From NCBI GenBank assembly GCA_023269635.1, contig JAHFPN010000006.1, positions 1 to 43,210 on the forward strand: a stretch of 43,210 nt of DNA. Reading direction: 5' to 3'. The notes beneath the pieces were generated by a model. It saw only the letters and a list, made by a program, of their open reading frames with translations. It did not search any database and had not been told where the DNA came from. The number at the start of each line of letters is the position of its first letter. Position 1 is the first letter of the stretch. Source of the stretch: Hyphomicrobiales bacterium. GTDB taxonomy: Bacteria; Pseudomonadota; Alphaproteobacteria; Rhizobiales; Xanthobacteraceae. The translations under genes were made by a program, and so were the position numbers. Below are positions 1 through 10,997 of the stretch, one piece after another.

Positions 1-303
1 TCGAGCTTGAGCTATCTGCGCAGCTTCCCGTTCGACAAAATCAAGATCGACCAGTCGTTCATCCACAACATCTCCGAGGAGAGCAGCTCGGTCGCGATCA
101 TCCGCGCGGCGACCGGGCTTTCCGCGAGCCTCGGCATGATCACGACCGCCGAAGGCGTGGAGAGTCGCGAGCAGCTCGACCGCGTGCGCGCCGAGGGCTG
201 CACCGAGGCGCAGGGCTTCCTGTTCAGCGAGCCCAAGCCCGCGAATGAGATCAAATCGATCCTCGAAGCGGCCCACCCGCAGGCGATAGCGGCAGTCGCC
301 TGA
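1..303 (+). CDS. EAL-domain protein (c-di-GMP phosphodiesterase), C-terminal part, truncated by window start
   Basis: Translation SYLRSFPFDKIKIDQSFI...AEGVESREQLDRVRAEGCTEAQGFLFSEPKPA is typical of the EAL domain C-terminus. Confidence 0.93.
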   Translation, partial: SSLSYLRSFPFDKIKIDQSFIHNISEESSSVAIIRAATGLSASLGMITTAEGVESREQLDRVRAEGCTEAQGFLFSEPKPANEIKSILEAAHPQAIAAVA

Positions 304-324
304 CGCCACCACCGAACCGCGCCG

Positions 325-1311
325 TCAGCCGGGCGCTCCGATCTTCCGCACCGGATTGACGAGGGTGCCGAGGCCGGTGATCGAAATCTTCACCGGGCCG
401 CCGAGCTTCGTCACGTTCGCGGTGTGCAGGCTGCGCCGCGCGGCACCGGGCCGGAACGCGGTGCCCATGGCGATCACGTCGCCCGGCCATAGCGAATGGA
501 ACCGGGTGATGAACTCGATCGCCCGCGGCACCGGATACGAGTAATAGGCGGTCGAATCCTCCGCGATCAGATCGTCCTTGTGCCAGCAACGCACTTCGAG
601 CGCGTGCGGGTCCGGCACCTCGTCCTTGGTGACGAGCCAGGGACCCATGGGCCCGAAAGTGTCGCTGCCCTTGTAGCGCGCGGCGTAGGAGAGGTGCTGC
701 TCGACGCGCTCGACCTTGGTCGGGTCGTCCTTCGCCGGATAGAGCGCGTGGTAATGCACGCGGTCCTCGGCGCGCATGCCGTTTCCGGTCATGTCGTTGA
801 AGATCGAATAGCCGAACACGACATCGTACGCCTGCGCCGCCTTCACGTAGCGGCAGCTTCGGCCGATCACCACGCCAAGCTCCGGCTCCGGATGCACGCT
901 GCCGTATTCCTCGTGCACTTCGATGGCTTCGCCGTGTCCGACCAGGCACGACGCCGGCTTGATGAAGAACAGCGGATGGTTCGGTGCGCTGATCTTGCGG
1001 CTGTCGCTCGCCGAATTGTTCATGGCGATGCCGAGGATCTTGCTCGGCCGCCGCACCGGCGGATGCCAGGTGACGGCGGAAACCTCGATCCGCTGCACTG
1101 TGCCGGAATTTCCGGCGACGAAGTCGCGCGCGTCGTGCACGAGGCCGAGCCCGGCATCGCCCGCCTCGATCAAGGAGATCATGTCGGCCGGCACGGCGGC
1201 GCGATCGCGACCCATCGCCGCAGCGACTTCGCCGAGATCGATGAGCGCATCCTCGGCCGCCGCAAAGCCGATGCGATCGCGGCCTTGATAGCGGAAGCTC
1301 GCGAGTTTCAT
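325..1311 (-). CDS. Fumarylacetoacetate hydrolase family protein
   Basis: ORF with start at MKLASFRYQGRDRIG; motifs KILGIAMNN, HPLFFIKPASCLVGHGEAI, PELGVVIGR, GPWLVTKDEVPDP, GDVIAMGTAF typical of FAH-type hydratases/isomerases. Confidence 0.92.
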   Translation of the reverse strand: MKLASFRYQGRDRIGFAAAEDALIDLGEVAAAMGRDRAAVPADMISLIEAGDAGLGLVHDARDFVAGNSGTVQRIEVSAVTWHPPVRRPSKILGIAMNNSASDSRKISAPNHPLFFIKPASCLVGHGEAIEVHEEYGSVHPEPELGVVIGRSCRYVKAAQAYDVVFGYSIFNDMTGNGMRAEDRVHYHALYPAKDDPTKVERVEQHLSYAARYKGSDTFGPMGPWLVTKDEVPDPHALEVRCWHKDDLIAEDSTAYYSYPVPRAIEFITRFHSLWPGDVIAMGTAFRPGAARRSLHTANVTKLGGPVKISITGLGTLVNPVRKIGAPG

Positions 1312-1502
1312 GGGCGATCCGCCGGGCGCACGGGAACCAGGGCAAAGTTGGACATCGAGGGAATTTGATCCCGAAACCGACGCGATGTCATCTGGCAAGA
1401 TGCCGGGGCGCTCGCGCGCGAAAGGATCCGGGCAAAGCGCGGAACCCGCAAATCGTACAATCGTTTCACGATTCCATGCATCGGTTTGCGGCCGCCCGCT
1501 GA

Positions 1503-2738
<1,236 letters not shown>

Positions 2739-2798
2739 TGCGGCTTGCCCCGCCTCGCGCGCGCGAACCTATTCCAGCTCGCGGAAACGATCCGGCGC

Positions 2799-2925
2799 CT
2801 AGTGCGCTCCCCCGTCGAGCGCGACGTTCTTGGTTTTGAGGTCGTCGGCGATCAGGTTCAGCGGAATCGCCTGGTCGAATTTCAGCTTCTTGTCCGGATC
2901 GGTCGCGCGGTACAGGCCGAAAATC
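2799..2925 (-). pseudogene. C-terminal fragment of an unidentified protein truncated at the repeat boundary
   Basis: Minus-strand frame reads IFGLYRATDPDKKLKFDQAIPLNLIADDLKTKNVALDGGAH*; a stop immediately precedes it at the edge of the dispersed repeat. Confidence 0.5.
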
Positions 2926-2928
2926 TAG

Positions 2929-3083
2929 CGGAGGAAGCAGTCTGCTGCGAACCGGTCTCACGGCCCGAATTCCCTGATAAAGCCTGAATACAGGGAATTT
3001 TCGCTCGGATATCCCAATTTGCCGTTGATGCAACGAGATTTGGAGCGCTCGATCAAAGCTTTGCGCCGAAATTCCCTGTTACG
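2929..3083. repeat. Dispersed repeat copy 1 (direct orientation to 29049..29262)
   Basis: gcggaggaagcagtctgctgcgaaccggtctca..cgaattccctgataa..cagggaatttt shared with copy 2; contains reiterated AAATTCCCTG/CAGGGAATTT motifs. Confidence 0.8.
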
Positions 3084-3410
3084 GGCCTGTCCACCCCTCG
3101 GGGTTCACTGCAGAAACAGACAAAATTAGGCGGCAAACGCTTGTTCGCCTGCTCGCTGAGGAAGAGCCAAAATTGGCGGTATTAATAAAGCCACCCAAAA
3201 AAAAGAAAAGGGCAGCGATAAGACGTCTTGCCCGACGGCAACCAGTGTGAGGGACGCACGTCAATCCGCTGTCTGGTTTTCGCGTCGATCCATCCGCCAA
3301 CAGCGCGACGGCACGGCAACGCGAGAGCGTGTGGACCGGATCGACGTCGACGGCTCGATTTGAAAACCCTTTCCTCCTTGAGGTTTCATTAGCGCGACAA
3401 ACGGAAAGGA

Positions 3411-6236
3411 TCACGGCAGCTGGACTTGCTCTCGCGCCAGGTCTGGTTCTCCGCACTGCGCAAGGATCGCGGCGCGGGCCGCGTCGCGGAGGCGCACCGC
3501 GGCCGCGAAATCATCGCCGTCAGGGACGAGCGCCTTGCCGATATGGACATGGACGGCGCCGGGCCGTGGCAGCCATTGTTCGCCTCGGAGGATCGAACGG
3601 GTCCCCCGCAGCGTAACCGGCACAACGGAAATTCCTGCTTGCGCCGCAACGAGGAAGGCGCCCAGACGAAATCCCAGCAGACCCGGCATACGGGTGAAGG
3701 TTCCCTCCGGCATCGTGACAATCCGCACCCCCGCCCGCGCCGCCGCCAAAGTGGACGCCGTGTCCTCGATGCCGCCACGGGGATCGGTTCGTCGAACGAA
3801 AATCGTGCCGAGACGGCGCAAGAAAGGACCAGCAACATACTGTTCTGCAAGTTCGCTCTTGGCGACGAATGACAGCTCACCAGGGAAGACGGCCGCGAGA
3901 ATGGCCCCGTCCAGATAGCTTGCGTGATTGACGGTGATCATCACGGCGCGGCTGGGAATCGGAACGGCGGTTTCCAGCGTGACCGCGATCCCCGTGGCCC
4001 GAAGGAACAGGCGCGCCGCCATTCCGACGACCGCGTGGCGCCATCGCCGGCGCGGTAACAGCACTACAAAGGGCCAAACCGGAATTGCAATCAAACCCAG
4101 AACCGTCCACCACCACGCTGCGTACGCGAATTCCCCGAACAGACGGCTTGCACGACGGGAGCGGCGGACGACGCTGGCGAACGACACGCGGGCGAGTTGC
4201 CACCAAAGGGCGCGCGGCTTGCGGCCGATCGCCCCGATCTCGTAGAGGAAACGGGCTTCCGAGCGACGGATCTTGCCGCTTGACGTCTTGGGGACGGTGT
4301 GCGGCGGCGCGAGAATTACCTCGTCCGGGGACAATTCGAGAAGGCTCGTGGCCGCCTCGCCTATCCGTCGGTGAATATGATCAAGTTGTTCGGGATCGGT
4401 GACCCGCGTCTCAGCAAGCACGATCAATCGTTCTGTGCCGGTGCGGGGATCGTCACTCGCAAACGCTGCCACGCAGCCCTTGCGTACGCCTTCGATGTTT
4501 CCGACAAATTCCTCGAGCTCATGCGGATAGATATTGCGTCCGGCCCGTTTGATAATGTCCTTGGTGCGCCCAGTGATGAAGATGTCCCCGGCCACGATGT
4601 AGGCGCGGTCGCCGCTTTCCAGCCAGGGACCGTCGAACAGCGTGCGGTTCTTTTCCTCATTGCGGAAATAGCCCGCGGTAGCGGACGGCCCCTTGAACTG
4701 CAGCCGTCCCTCGCGGCGCTCGGGCAGCTCGAATCCCTGGTCGTCCACGATCCGCACCTGATGGCCGGGAAGCGGCTGACCACAGGCGACAAACTCAAGC
4801 GCGGTGCGGTCGCCGGGCCCCACCGGCAGCGCGCTCCCGCTGCTGGCAAGTTCCTCGCGCTTCACGCGGTCGACGATGGGAGCGCAGCCGAGTGGCGGGA
4901 ATGCAAGACCCACGGAACTCTCCGCAAGCCCGTAGACCGGCGCCAGCGCCTCCGGCCGGAAGCCGTAGCGAGCGAATCGTTCCGTAAAGCGGGCAATCGT
5001 ACTTGGGCTCACCGGCTCTGCCCCGTTGGTCATCACACGCAGACTCCTCAAGCTCAAGCCTTCGATGTCTTGGTCGCGGATGCTCTTGAGGCAGAGCTCG
5101 AAAGCGAAGTTGGGGGCAGCCGATAGCGTGGCGTTATGGCGATGAATGGCCCACAGCCAGCGGGCAGGATCGGCAAGAAACGCGAATGGAGGCATGATGA
5201 TGGTTGGCGCTCCATAGTAGAGACAGCCGAGCCACGCGCCGATCAGCCCCATATCGTGGTAAAGGGGCAACCAGCTGACGAATACGTCCGACGAGCTTGC
5301 CTCCAGCACCCCGCCCATGGCGCGGATGTTGGCGAGCAGATTGGCGTGCGACAGTACGACTCCCTTGGGATCACCGGTGCTCCCCGACGTGTATTGAATG
5401 AGTGCCGTAGTGTTCGCGCCGGCCGGACGAGCTTCGGCCAAGGGTTCGGATCTCCGCAATTCGGCGATGATCTCGATGCGCTGAAGAGACTCGGCGAGGC
5501 CGTAGAGAATCGTTCCGACGTTTCGAATCTCCTCGTTCGTGATCAGGACGCTCGCCTCGGCGTTGCGCAGGATGCCGGCTTGGCGTCGCAAGTGGTCCTC
5601 GACTTGCGCGCGACGAAAGGGCGGATAAATCGGCACCGGGATTCCGCCGGCGAGCAGCGACCCGAAGAAGCCCGGGAAAAAGCCGCGCTCCGTCGGCAGC
5701 ATGATCGCGACGCGCTCGCCGGGCTGCAGCCCGTGCTGGAGCAGCCCGCTGGCGACCGCCCGGCTCTCCCGGTCCAGCTCACGATAGGTGACGCATTCTT
5801 CCTCGGTATCGCTGTGCCAGAGCCAGATGTGGGGACGATCGCCATGATGGTTCACGTGCGCGCCCAAGACCTCGATGAGCGTCGAGCACTCGACGGGCTC
5901 CGCCGTTTCGGGCAACGCCAAAGGCCCGACGGCGCCCCTCTCCCCCACGACCCCACGGTGCGGCGAGGCCACAAGGATGGCATCGAGAAGGTCCTGCGGT
6001 GTTTCAGCGTCACCAAGCAGTCGCTCGGGCAAGCGAACTCGGAAGTTGCGATCGAGCCGAAGCAGAAGCTCGGCGCGCGCCAAGCTGTCGAAACCGAGAT
6101 CGCGATCGAGATTGCTGTTGAGCCGGACGACTAGCGTCCTGCGCATGTGCGGATGCAGTTCAAGGACGAGCTCCCGGATTACCGCGACGAGTTCGGCGCC
6201 GGCGTCATCAGCGGGCCGCTGACCGGCGAGATTCAT
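3411..6236 (-). CDS. Three-domain protein: N-terminal acyl carrier protein, fatty acyl-AMP ligase-like adenylation domain, C-terminal PlsC-type acyltransferase
   Basis: ACP motif LGFDSLARAELLLRL; AMP-binding IQYTSGSTGDPKGVVLSH and FAAL-type region VDRVKREELASSGSALPVGPGDRTALEFVACGQPLPGHQVRIVDD; acyltransferase motifs NHASYLDGA and MPEGTFTRM. Confidence 0.92.
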   Translation of the reverse strand: MNLAGQRPADDAGAELVAVIRELVLELHPHMRRTLVVRLNSNLDRDLGFDSLARAELLLRLDRNFRVRLPERLLGDAETPQDLLDAILVASPHRGVVGERGAVGPLALPETAEPVECSTLIEVLGAHVNHHGDRPHIWLWHSDTEEECVTYRELDRESRAVASGLLQHGLQPGERVAIMLPTERGFFPGFFGSLLAGGIPVPIYPPFRRAQVEDHLRRQAGILRNAEASVLITNEEIRNVGTILYGLAESLQRIEIIAELRRSEPLAEARPAGANTTALIQYTSGSTGDPKGVVLSHANLLANIRAMGGVLEASSSDVFVSWLPLYHDMGLIGAWLGCLYYGAPTIIMPPFAFLADPARWLWAIHRHNATLSAAPNFAFELCLKSIRDQDIEGLSLRSLRVMTNGAEPVSPSTIARFTERFARYGFRPEALAPVYGLAESSVGLAFPPLGCAPIVDRVKREELASSGSALPVGPGDRTALEFVACGQPLPGHQVRIVDDQGFELPERREGRLQFKGPSATAGYFRNEEKNRTLFDGPWLESGDRAYIVAGDIFITGRTKDIIKRAGRNIYPHELEEFVGNIEGVRKGCVAAFASDDPRTGTERLIVLAETRVTDPEQLDHIHRRIGEAATSLLELSPDEVILAPPHTVPKTSSGKIRRSEARFLYEIGAIGRKPRALWWQLARVSFASVVRRSRRASRLFGEFAYAAWWWTVLGLIAIPVWPFVVLLPRRRWRHAVVGMAARLFLRATGIAVTLETAVPIPSRAVMITVNHASYLDGAILAAVFPGELSFVAKSELAEQYVAGPFLRRLGTIFVRRTDPRGGIEDTASTLAAARAGVRIVTMPEGTFTRMPGLLGFRLGAFLVAAQAGISVVPVTLRGTRSILRGEQWLPRPGAVHVHIGKALVPDGDDFAAAVRLRDAARAAILAQCGEPDLAREQVQLP

Positions 6237-6304
6237 TCGCCCTGTCCTTTCGCTCGATTGCTCCGGCCACGGCTCCCAATCACCACGATGCTCGACTTGG
6301 CCGA

Positions 6305-6318
6305 ATGACCTAAATCAA
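6305..6318. promoter_or_regulatory. Weak FNR/FixK-like site ATGACCTAAATCAA
   Basis: 8 of 10 matches to TTGAT-N4-ATCAA, in the divergent intergenic region. Confidence 0.3.
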
Positions 6319-6381
6319 AGACGCCCGGCCCCAGTGGTTCAATCTTATTGAAAGAACTCATGTTTTCGGGAGACCCCCGCA

Positions 6382-8253
6382 GTGAAAGTCGGCCTCAATG
6401 CAGGTTCGGAGCAGCCGTCCGGCCGCTTGCATGACTTCATCGGCTGCGACGAAGCACGAACGTTATGGGGTCTGTTCCGCGAACGTGTCCGGCGCACGCC
6501 GGAGGGCATCGCGTACCAGGAGCACGACGGCGTTGCCGGAAGCTGGCGCGATTATCGGTGGCAGGCAATCGCCGACCGGATTGATTGTTTCCGATCGGCG
6601 CTTGCGCGGGAGGGACTAGCAGCCGGAGACCGAGTTGCCGTCCTTCTCCCCAACGGCATCGATTGGGTGTGCTTCGACATGGCCGCGCACAGCCTCGGGC
6701 TTGTGGTGGTGGCGATCTATCCGCACGACAGCGCCGCCAGTAGCGCTTTTATCCTCGGTCATTCCGATGCGCGCGTGGTGATCGTCGATACGCCGGCGCG
6801 GTGGGAAGCGTTGCAGGCGTATCGCTCGGAGTTCCCTCTGCTCAAGTCCATCTGGGTGCGGAGCGGAGGCCCGATCGCAACCGCCGCAAACGCCCATCTA
6901 GTCTTGAGACGCCTCGGCGATATCCTCAACGGGGAATTTCAGCTCCCAGCAGTTCATCCGACCGCGCCGACTTCGCTGGCAACGCTGATTTACACGTCGG
7001 GGACAACCGGTCAACCGAAGGGCGTGATGCTGTCGCATCACGCCTTGCTCTGGAATGTGGAAGCGGCCGCTGCGATCATTCCGCCTCGAACCGATGACGT
7101 ATTTCTTTCCATTCTTCCGCTCGCTCATGCGTTCGAGCGAACTGTCGGCTATTACCTAGCCATGGCCGGCGGGGCGGCCATCGCCTATGCGCGCTCGGCT
7201 CAGCAGTTCCGCGAAGATCTGGTCGCGATTCGTCCAACGGTGCTGCTGGGAGTTCCTCGCCTCTACGAACGAATGCATGCCGCGATCCATGCGCAGGTCG
7301 GAGACAGCGCACTGAGAAGTGCGCTTTTGCGAAACGCGAAGGCACTGGGATGGCGACAATTCGAGGCCGCGCAACATCGAGGTCCTAAGCTTGATCTTGC
7401 CGCGCGGCTCGCATGGTTCGTGCTCAAGCGCCTCGTCGCCGATCGCGTGACGGCCAGTTTTGGCGGGCGATTGCGAGTCGCCGTTAGCGGCGGCGCTCCA
7501 CTTGTTCAATCGGTCGCCGAGTTCCTCGTCGGTCTCGGCTTGCCAGTGGTGGAAGGCTACGGCCTGACCGAAGCCGCACCTGTCGTTTCCGCAAATTCCA
7601 TTGCGGACAACCTGCCGGGCTCGGTTGGCCGATCGCTGAAGGGCATTCGGATCAAACTGACCGATCAGGGGGAGCTCATGGTCCGTTCGCCGGCTGTCAT
7701 GACGGGTTACTGGAAGGACCAAACCCAAACTGAGCGCGTGCTCGACGCTGCCGGCTGGCTCTCGACCGGAGACATCGGAGAGATCCAAGACGGCCGCATC
7801 TTTATTCGCGGTCGTCTCAAGGAAATCATCGTCTTGTCGACTGGGGAGAAGGTGAACCCGAATTTGGCGGAAGCCGAGATCACGCGTGATGCCTTGTTTG
7901 ATCAGGTGGCTGTCATTGGAGATGGCCGACCGTTCGTCACCGCGATCGCCGTCCTCAATATTGCAGCGTGGCAACGTCTCGCGAGCGACTACAATGTGGA
8001 TCCGGAGCGCCCGAATGTGGAGCCGGTCAAAAGGAAGGTCTTCGCGCGGATCGAGTCGCTGCTCGCCGCATTGCCAGCTTATGCCCGGGTCAGAGCCGTT
8101 CACCTGTGTCTCGAACCGTGGACGATCGATGCCGGATTGCTCACGCCGACCCTGAAGATCAAACGCGACGTCGTTCAACGCCGGTTCGCGAAGGAAATCG
8201 ATGCGCTATACGCCGGACATTGGATCCCGCGAGCGGAGCATCGTGACACATAA
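6382..8253 (+). CDS. AMP-dependent long-chain acyl-CoA synthetase (FadD/FAA1-like)
   Basis: LIYTSGTTGQPKGVMLSH; VEGYGLTEAAPVVSAN; GWLSTGDIGEIQDGRIFIRGRLKEIIVLSTGEKVNP. Confidence 0.93.
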   Translation: MKVGLNAGSEQPSGRLHDFIGCDEARTLWGLFRERVRRTPEGIAYQEHDGVAGSWRDYRWQAIADRIDCFRSALAREGLAAGDRVAVLLPNGIDWVCFDMAAHSLGLVVVAIYPHDSAASSAFILGHSDARVVIVDTPARWEALQAYRSEFPLLKSIWVRSGGPIATAANAHLVLRRLGDILNGEFQLPAVHPTAPTSLATLIYTSGTTGQPKGVMLSHHALLWNVEAAAAIIPPRTDDVFLSILPLAHAFERTVGYYLAMAGGAAIAYARSAQQFREDLVAIRPTVLLGVPRLYERMHAAIHAQVGDSALRSALLRNAKALGWRQFEAAQHRGPKLDLAARLAWFVLKRLVADRVTASFGGRLRVAVSGGAPLVQSVAEFLVGLGLPVVEGYGLTEAAPVVSANSIADNLPGSVGRSLKGIRIKLTDQGELMVRSPAVMTGYWKDQTQTERVLDAAGWLSTGDIGEIQDGRIFIRGRLKEIIVLSTGEKVNPNLAEAEITRDALFDQVAVIGDGRPFVTAIAVLNIAAWQRLASDYNVDPERPNVEPVKRKVFARIESLLAALPAYARVRAVHLCLEPWTIDAGLLTPTLKIKRDVVQRRFAKEIDALYAGHWIPRAEHRDT

Positions 8254-8282
8254 ACTTTGTCGAAAGAACTAGGGCCAAGACG

Positions 8283-8400
8283 GCCACGGCCTATCCGCTC
8301 GATATTCGATCGCGAGTCATCGCCGTCTACTAGGCGGGTGCTGAGACGTAGCGGCAATCGCCGAAAGTTTCCGCACCCTCAACCGCGCATGAGTGGGGCT
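8283..8400 (+). pseudogene. Possible IS630-like transposase N-terminal remnant
   Basis: Frame reads AYPLDIRSRVIAVY*AGAET then (frameshift) VAAIAESFRTLNRA; resembles IS630-type N-terminal helix-turn-helix start, interrupted by stops. Confidence 0.35.
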
Positions 8401-8433
8401 GCGGAGCCCGCCGGTGCATTCGGTCTCCAAGTC

Positions 8434-9381
8434 TCAATTGCCGCTCGGTGAAGCGAGTATCGGCTTCAGCTGACGGGCGAAGAACTCCGTCAACCCAGCC
8501 CGATTCAGGTGATCGGTATCGAAATAGAAGCGCGGGTCGTTCATGGTCGAAGTAAAGTCGTGCAATGGCACATCCTGGCTCACAAGTATGCGCGAGATCG
8601 CCGCATCGAACGCCGCTTCATTGGGAAGCTGACTCTGAAACTGAGCCGGCACCGGCATTTTGATCACCGCGACGCGTATGCCTCGCTGCCGGGCCAATGC
8701 GACAAGTTCGCGGAATTCCTCCAGGTATCGCGAAAAAGCCGCGGCCACTGCCGGCTCTGGATATAGGTACTCGATACGCTTCTTTACGGCGGCGGCAGAA
8801 GGCCGATACACGCGGTCAAATTGAGCCTCGCCCTCCCAGGTGTCGCGCTGGAAGCGCTCGCGGTTGTTGATCTTGGAAAAACCGGTGGCAAAATCGAGAA
8901 CCGCACGAAAATCCACGCCTTCATTTCGAGTGTAATTCCAGAGGCTTCGCGCAGTCGCCGGCTCGAATGGAGTTCGCCGCAGCAGCTTGGCGTCGGCAAA
9001 ACGGTCCTCGTTCCATGCCCGCGAGTAGAACGCGAACGAATCCAAGACGTAGAGCAATCCGCGGGCGCGGTGCTCACGGAGAAAACTCTCCAGCACAAAG
9101 CGGTTATAGAGCGGTCCGGTGCCGGGCGAGGCCAGATTCAGAATCCGCAGCCCGGTTTCGCGCTCCATGCCCGCGTTGAAGTCCGCGAAATCCAGCGGCA
9201 TGGCGTGCGATGCACCGAGGATCACCCAGTCGAAGCCTTCCTCCGCCGCCGTGGCGATCTTGAAGAAGGGGTTGCTGCGGCCGGTGCGGTACAGGAGTTG
9301 CTCCGCGCCATAGTAGAGCCCGGCGTAGATCAAGAGGCCGATCGCGCCGAAGAGGAGTGCGGATACACCAAGGCGTTTCAT
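8434..9381 (-). CDS. Membrane-anchored SGNH-hydrolase-like/DltD-like protein paired with MBOAT
   Basis: N-terminal TM helix (LGVSALLFGAIGLLIYAGLYYG), GASHAMPLDFADFNAG near N-terminus and DTDHLNRAGLTEFF near C-terminus; adjacent to MBOAT gene. Confidence 0.7.
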   Translation of the reverse strand: MKRLGVSALLFGAIGLLIYAGLYYGAEQLLYRTGRSNPFFKIATAAEEGFDWVILGASHAMPLDFADFNAGMERETGLRILNLASPGTGPLYNRFVLESFLREHRARGLLYVLDSFAFYSRAWNEDRFADAKLLRRTPFEPATARSLWNYTRNEGVDFRAVLDFATGFSKINNRERFQRDTWEGEAQFDRVYRPSAAAVKKRIEYLYPEPAVAAAFSRYLEEFRELVALARQRGIRVAVIKMPVPAQFQSQLPNEAAFDAAISRILVSQDVPLHDFTSTMNDPRFYFDTDHLNRAGLTEFFARQLKPILASPSGN

Positions 9382-9398
9382 TCGCTGTCGCCGATTGA

Positions 9399-10871
9399 TT
9401 AGAACTGCATGTAGATGAATTCCCGCCCCTGCCAGCGCCCGAGGATCAAGAGGGAGAAGATCGCGAGGTAGTAAACGACCCATCGCGCGGCCACCGGTGC
9501 CGCCGCGAGCCGCTGGAAGATCGAGCGGCGCTCATCGAAAATCTCGACCACGACCAGAAACCCGATCAGGCCGAAGCCGAAGAAATGCTCGGCGGTGAAC
9601 GGATACTGGGCGAGCAGCGACGGCAGCTCGCTCAGCCGTGCTCCGATTTTTTGCAGGATCAGCAGCGCGTCGCTCACCGACTTGGCGCGGAAGAAGACCC
9701 ATGCAATCAGGATCAGATGAAACGTCAGCAGCACGCGCAGCACCAAGAGCGGAAGACTCCCGCTGAGGCGCGGCAATAGCTCGCCGAGGCTGCGCCAGAT
9801 CGGGCGCGTCGCCAGGCTGATCCATAGGTACGCACCGTTCAGCGCGCCCCACACCAGAAACGTCCAGCCCACGCCATAGCCGAGACCCGCGTGCCACAGG
9901 CCGCTGATGACGAATACGATCATGATATTGGCGTAGCGGCGCAGCGGCCCGACGCGGCTGCCGCCCAGCGGGATATAGAGGTAGTCGCGGAACCAGCGGG
10001 CAAGGGAGATGTGCCAGCGTTCGGCCCAGAATTCTGCGGCGCTCCGGGCGAGATAGGGTCGTCGGAAATTCTCCATCAGCTGGATGCCGAACAGCAGCGA
10101 AACGCCGATCGCAATGTCCGTGTAGCCCGAGAAGTCACAGTAGATCTGGAATGCGAAGAAATAGATGCTGATCAAGAGTTCCATCGGCGCCGCATAGGCG
10201 GCGATGGCGAAATTGCGATCGACGAGCGGCGCCAGGTTGTCGGCAATCACGACCTTCTTGAACAGCCCCCAGCCGATCAACTGCAGGCCGAGGACGAACA
10301 AGACGGGATTTGCGCGCAAGCCGGCCTGTATCTGCGGCAGAAACGTCGTGGCCCGCTCGATCGGACCCGCGAATATTTTCGGGAAGTAGGCGACGTAGAG
10401 CGCTGTCCGTCCGGCATCTTGTTTCGCGGCCAAACGTCCTGCGTAAAGGTCCACGAGATAGGCAGCTGCCGCGAAGGCGTAGAATGAATATCCGACTGGC
10501 GTGGTTATGCCGAGCCGTGGCAATGCAAGGGCCGGTTCGGAGGCGAGCAGTTGCGCGCTCCACCGCTCGAGCTCGCCGGCGAGAAAATCGTAGAACTTGA
10601 ATGCGACCAGTGAGCCCAGCACCGCGAGGAGGCCGATGGTCAAGAGTGCGGTGCGCCTTCGCTGATTCGTCGCGCGGTCCAAGCCCCGGCCGCAACTGAC
10701 GATGACGAGCGTTACCGCGCCCAGATAGACGAGGTTGAACGGCTGCCATGCGCCGTAGAAAATATAGCTTGCCAGCAGCAGCCAGACCCAGCGCCACCCG
10801 ACCGGAAGGAGAGCGAACACGACGAGCGCAAGCGGCAGGAACAGAAGGAACTCGAGCGAGGTGAACAGCAT
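9399..10871 (-). CDS. MBOAT family O-acyltransferase (AlgI-like)
   Basis: Multi-TM protein with FPKIFAGPIERATTFLPQI, YCDFSGYTDIAIGVSLLFGI, RRPYLARSAAEFWAERWHISLARWFRDYLYIPLGG, GLWHAGLGYGVGWTFLVWGALNG. Confidence 0.95.
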   Translation of the reverse strand: MLFTSLEFLLFLPLALVVFALLPVGWRWVWLLLASYIFYGAWQPFNLVYLGAVTLVIVSCGRGLDRATNQRRRTALLTIGLLAVLGSLVAFKFYDFLAGELERWSAQLLASEPALALPRLGITTPVGYSFYAFAAAAYLVDLYAGRLAAKQDAGRTALYVAYFPKIFAGPIERATTFLPQIQAGLRANPVLFVLGLQLIGWGLFKKVVIADNLAPLVDRNFAIAAYAAPMELLISIYFFAFQIYCDFSGYTDIAIGVSLLFGIQLMENFRRPYLARSAAEFWAERWHISLARWFRDYLYIPLGGSRVGPLRRYANIMIVFVISGLWHAGLGYGVGWTFLVWGALNGAYLWISLATRPIWRSLGELLPRLSGSLPLLVLRVLLTFHLILIAWVFFRAKSVSDALLILQKIGARLSELPSLLAQYPFTAEHFFGFGLIGFLVVVEIFDERRSIFQRLAAAPVAARWVVYYLAIFSLLILGRWQGREFIYMQF

Positions 10872-10997
10872 TTGTTCCTCTCCTCAATGACCGCCCGTAC
10901 CGGCGCCCATTCGAGTGGCGGCTGAGCAGCGGGGCAAGCGCCGATTTGGCGCGGGCAAGCGAGCCAAGGCGACGCCGCGCGGCCACTCTCACCCCTG

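Noticed and set aside
251-1345. Long alternative-frame and antisense ORFs (e.g. 251..1345 -, 496..1368 +, 1308..2486 -, 37024..39429 +)
   Set aside because: They overlap well-supported genes on another frame or strand; compositions rich in R/A/G are typical of spurious ORFs in GC-rich DNA.
3130-3250. Short plus-strand frame TAETDKIRRQTLVRLLAEEEPKLAVLIKPPKKKKRAAIRRLARRQPV next to repeat copy 1
   Set aside because: May be a gene remnant, but there is no start, RBS or family I can recognise.
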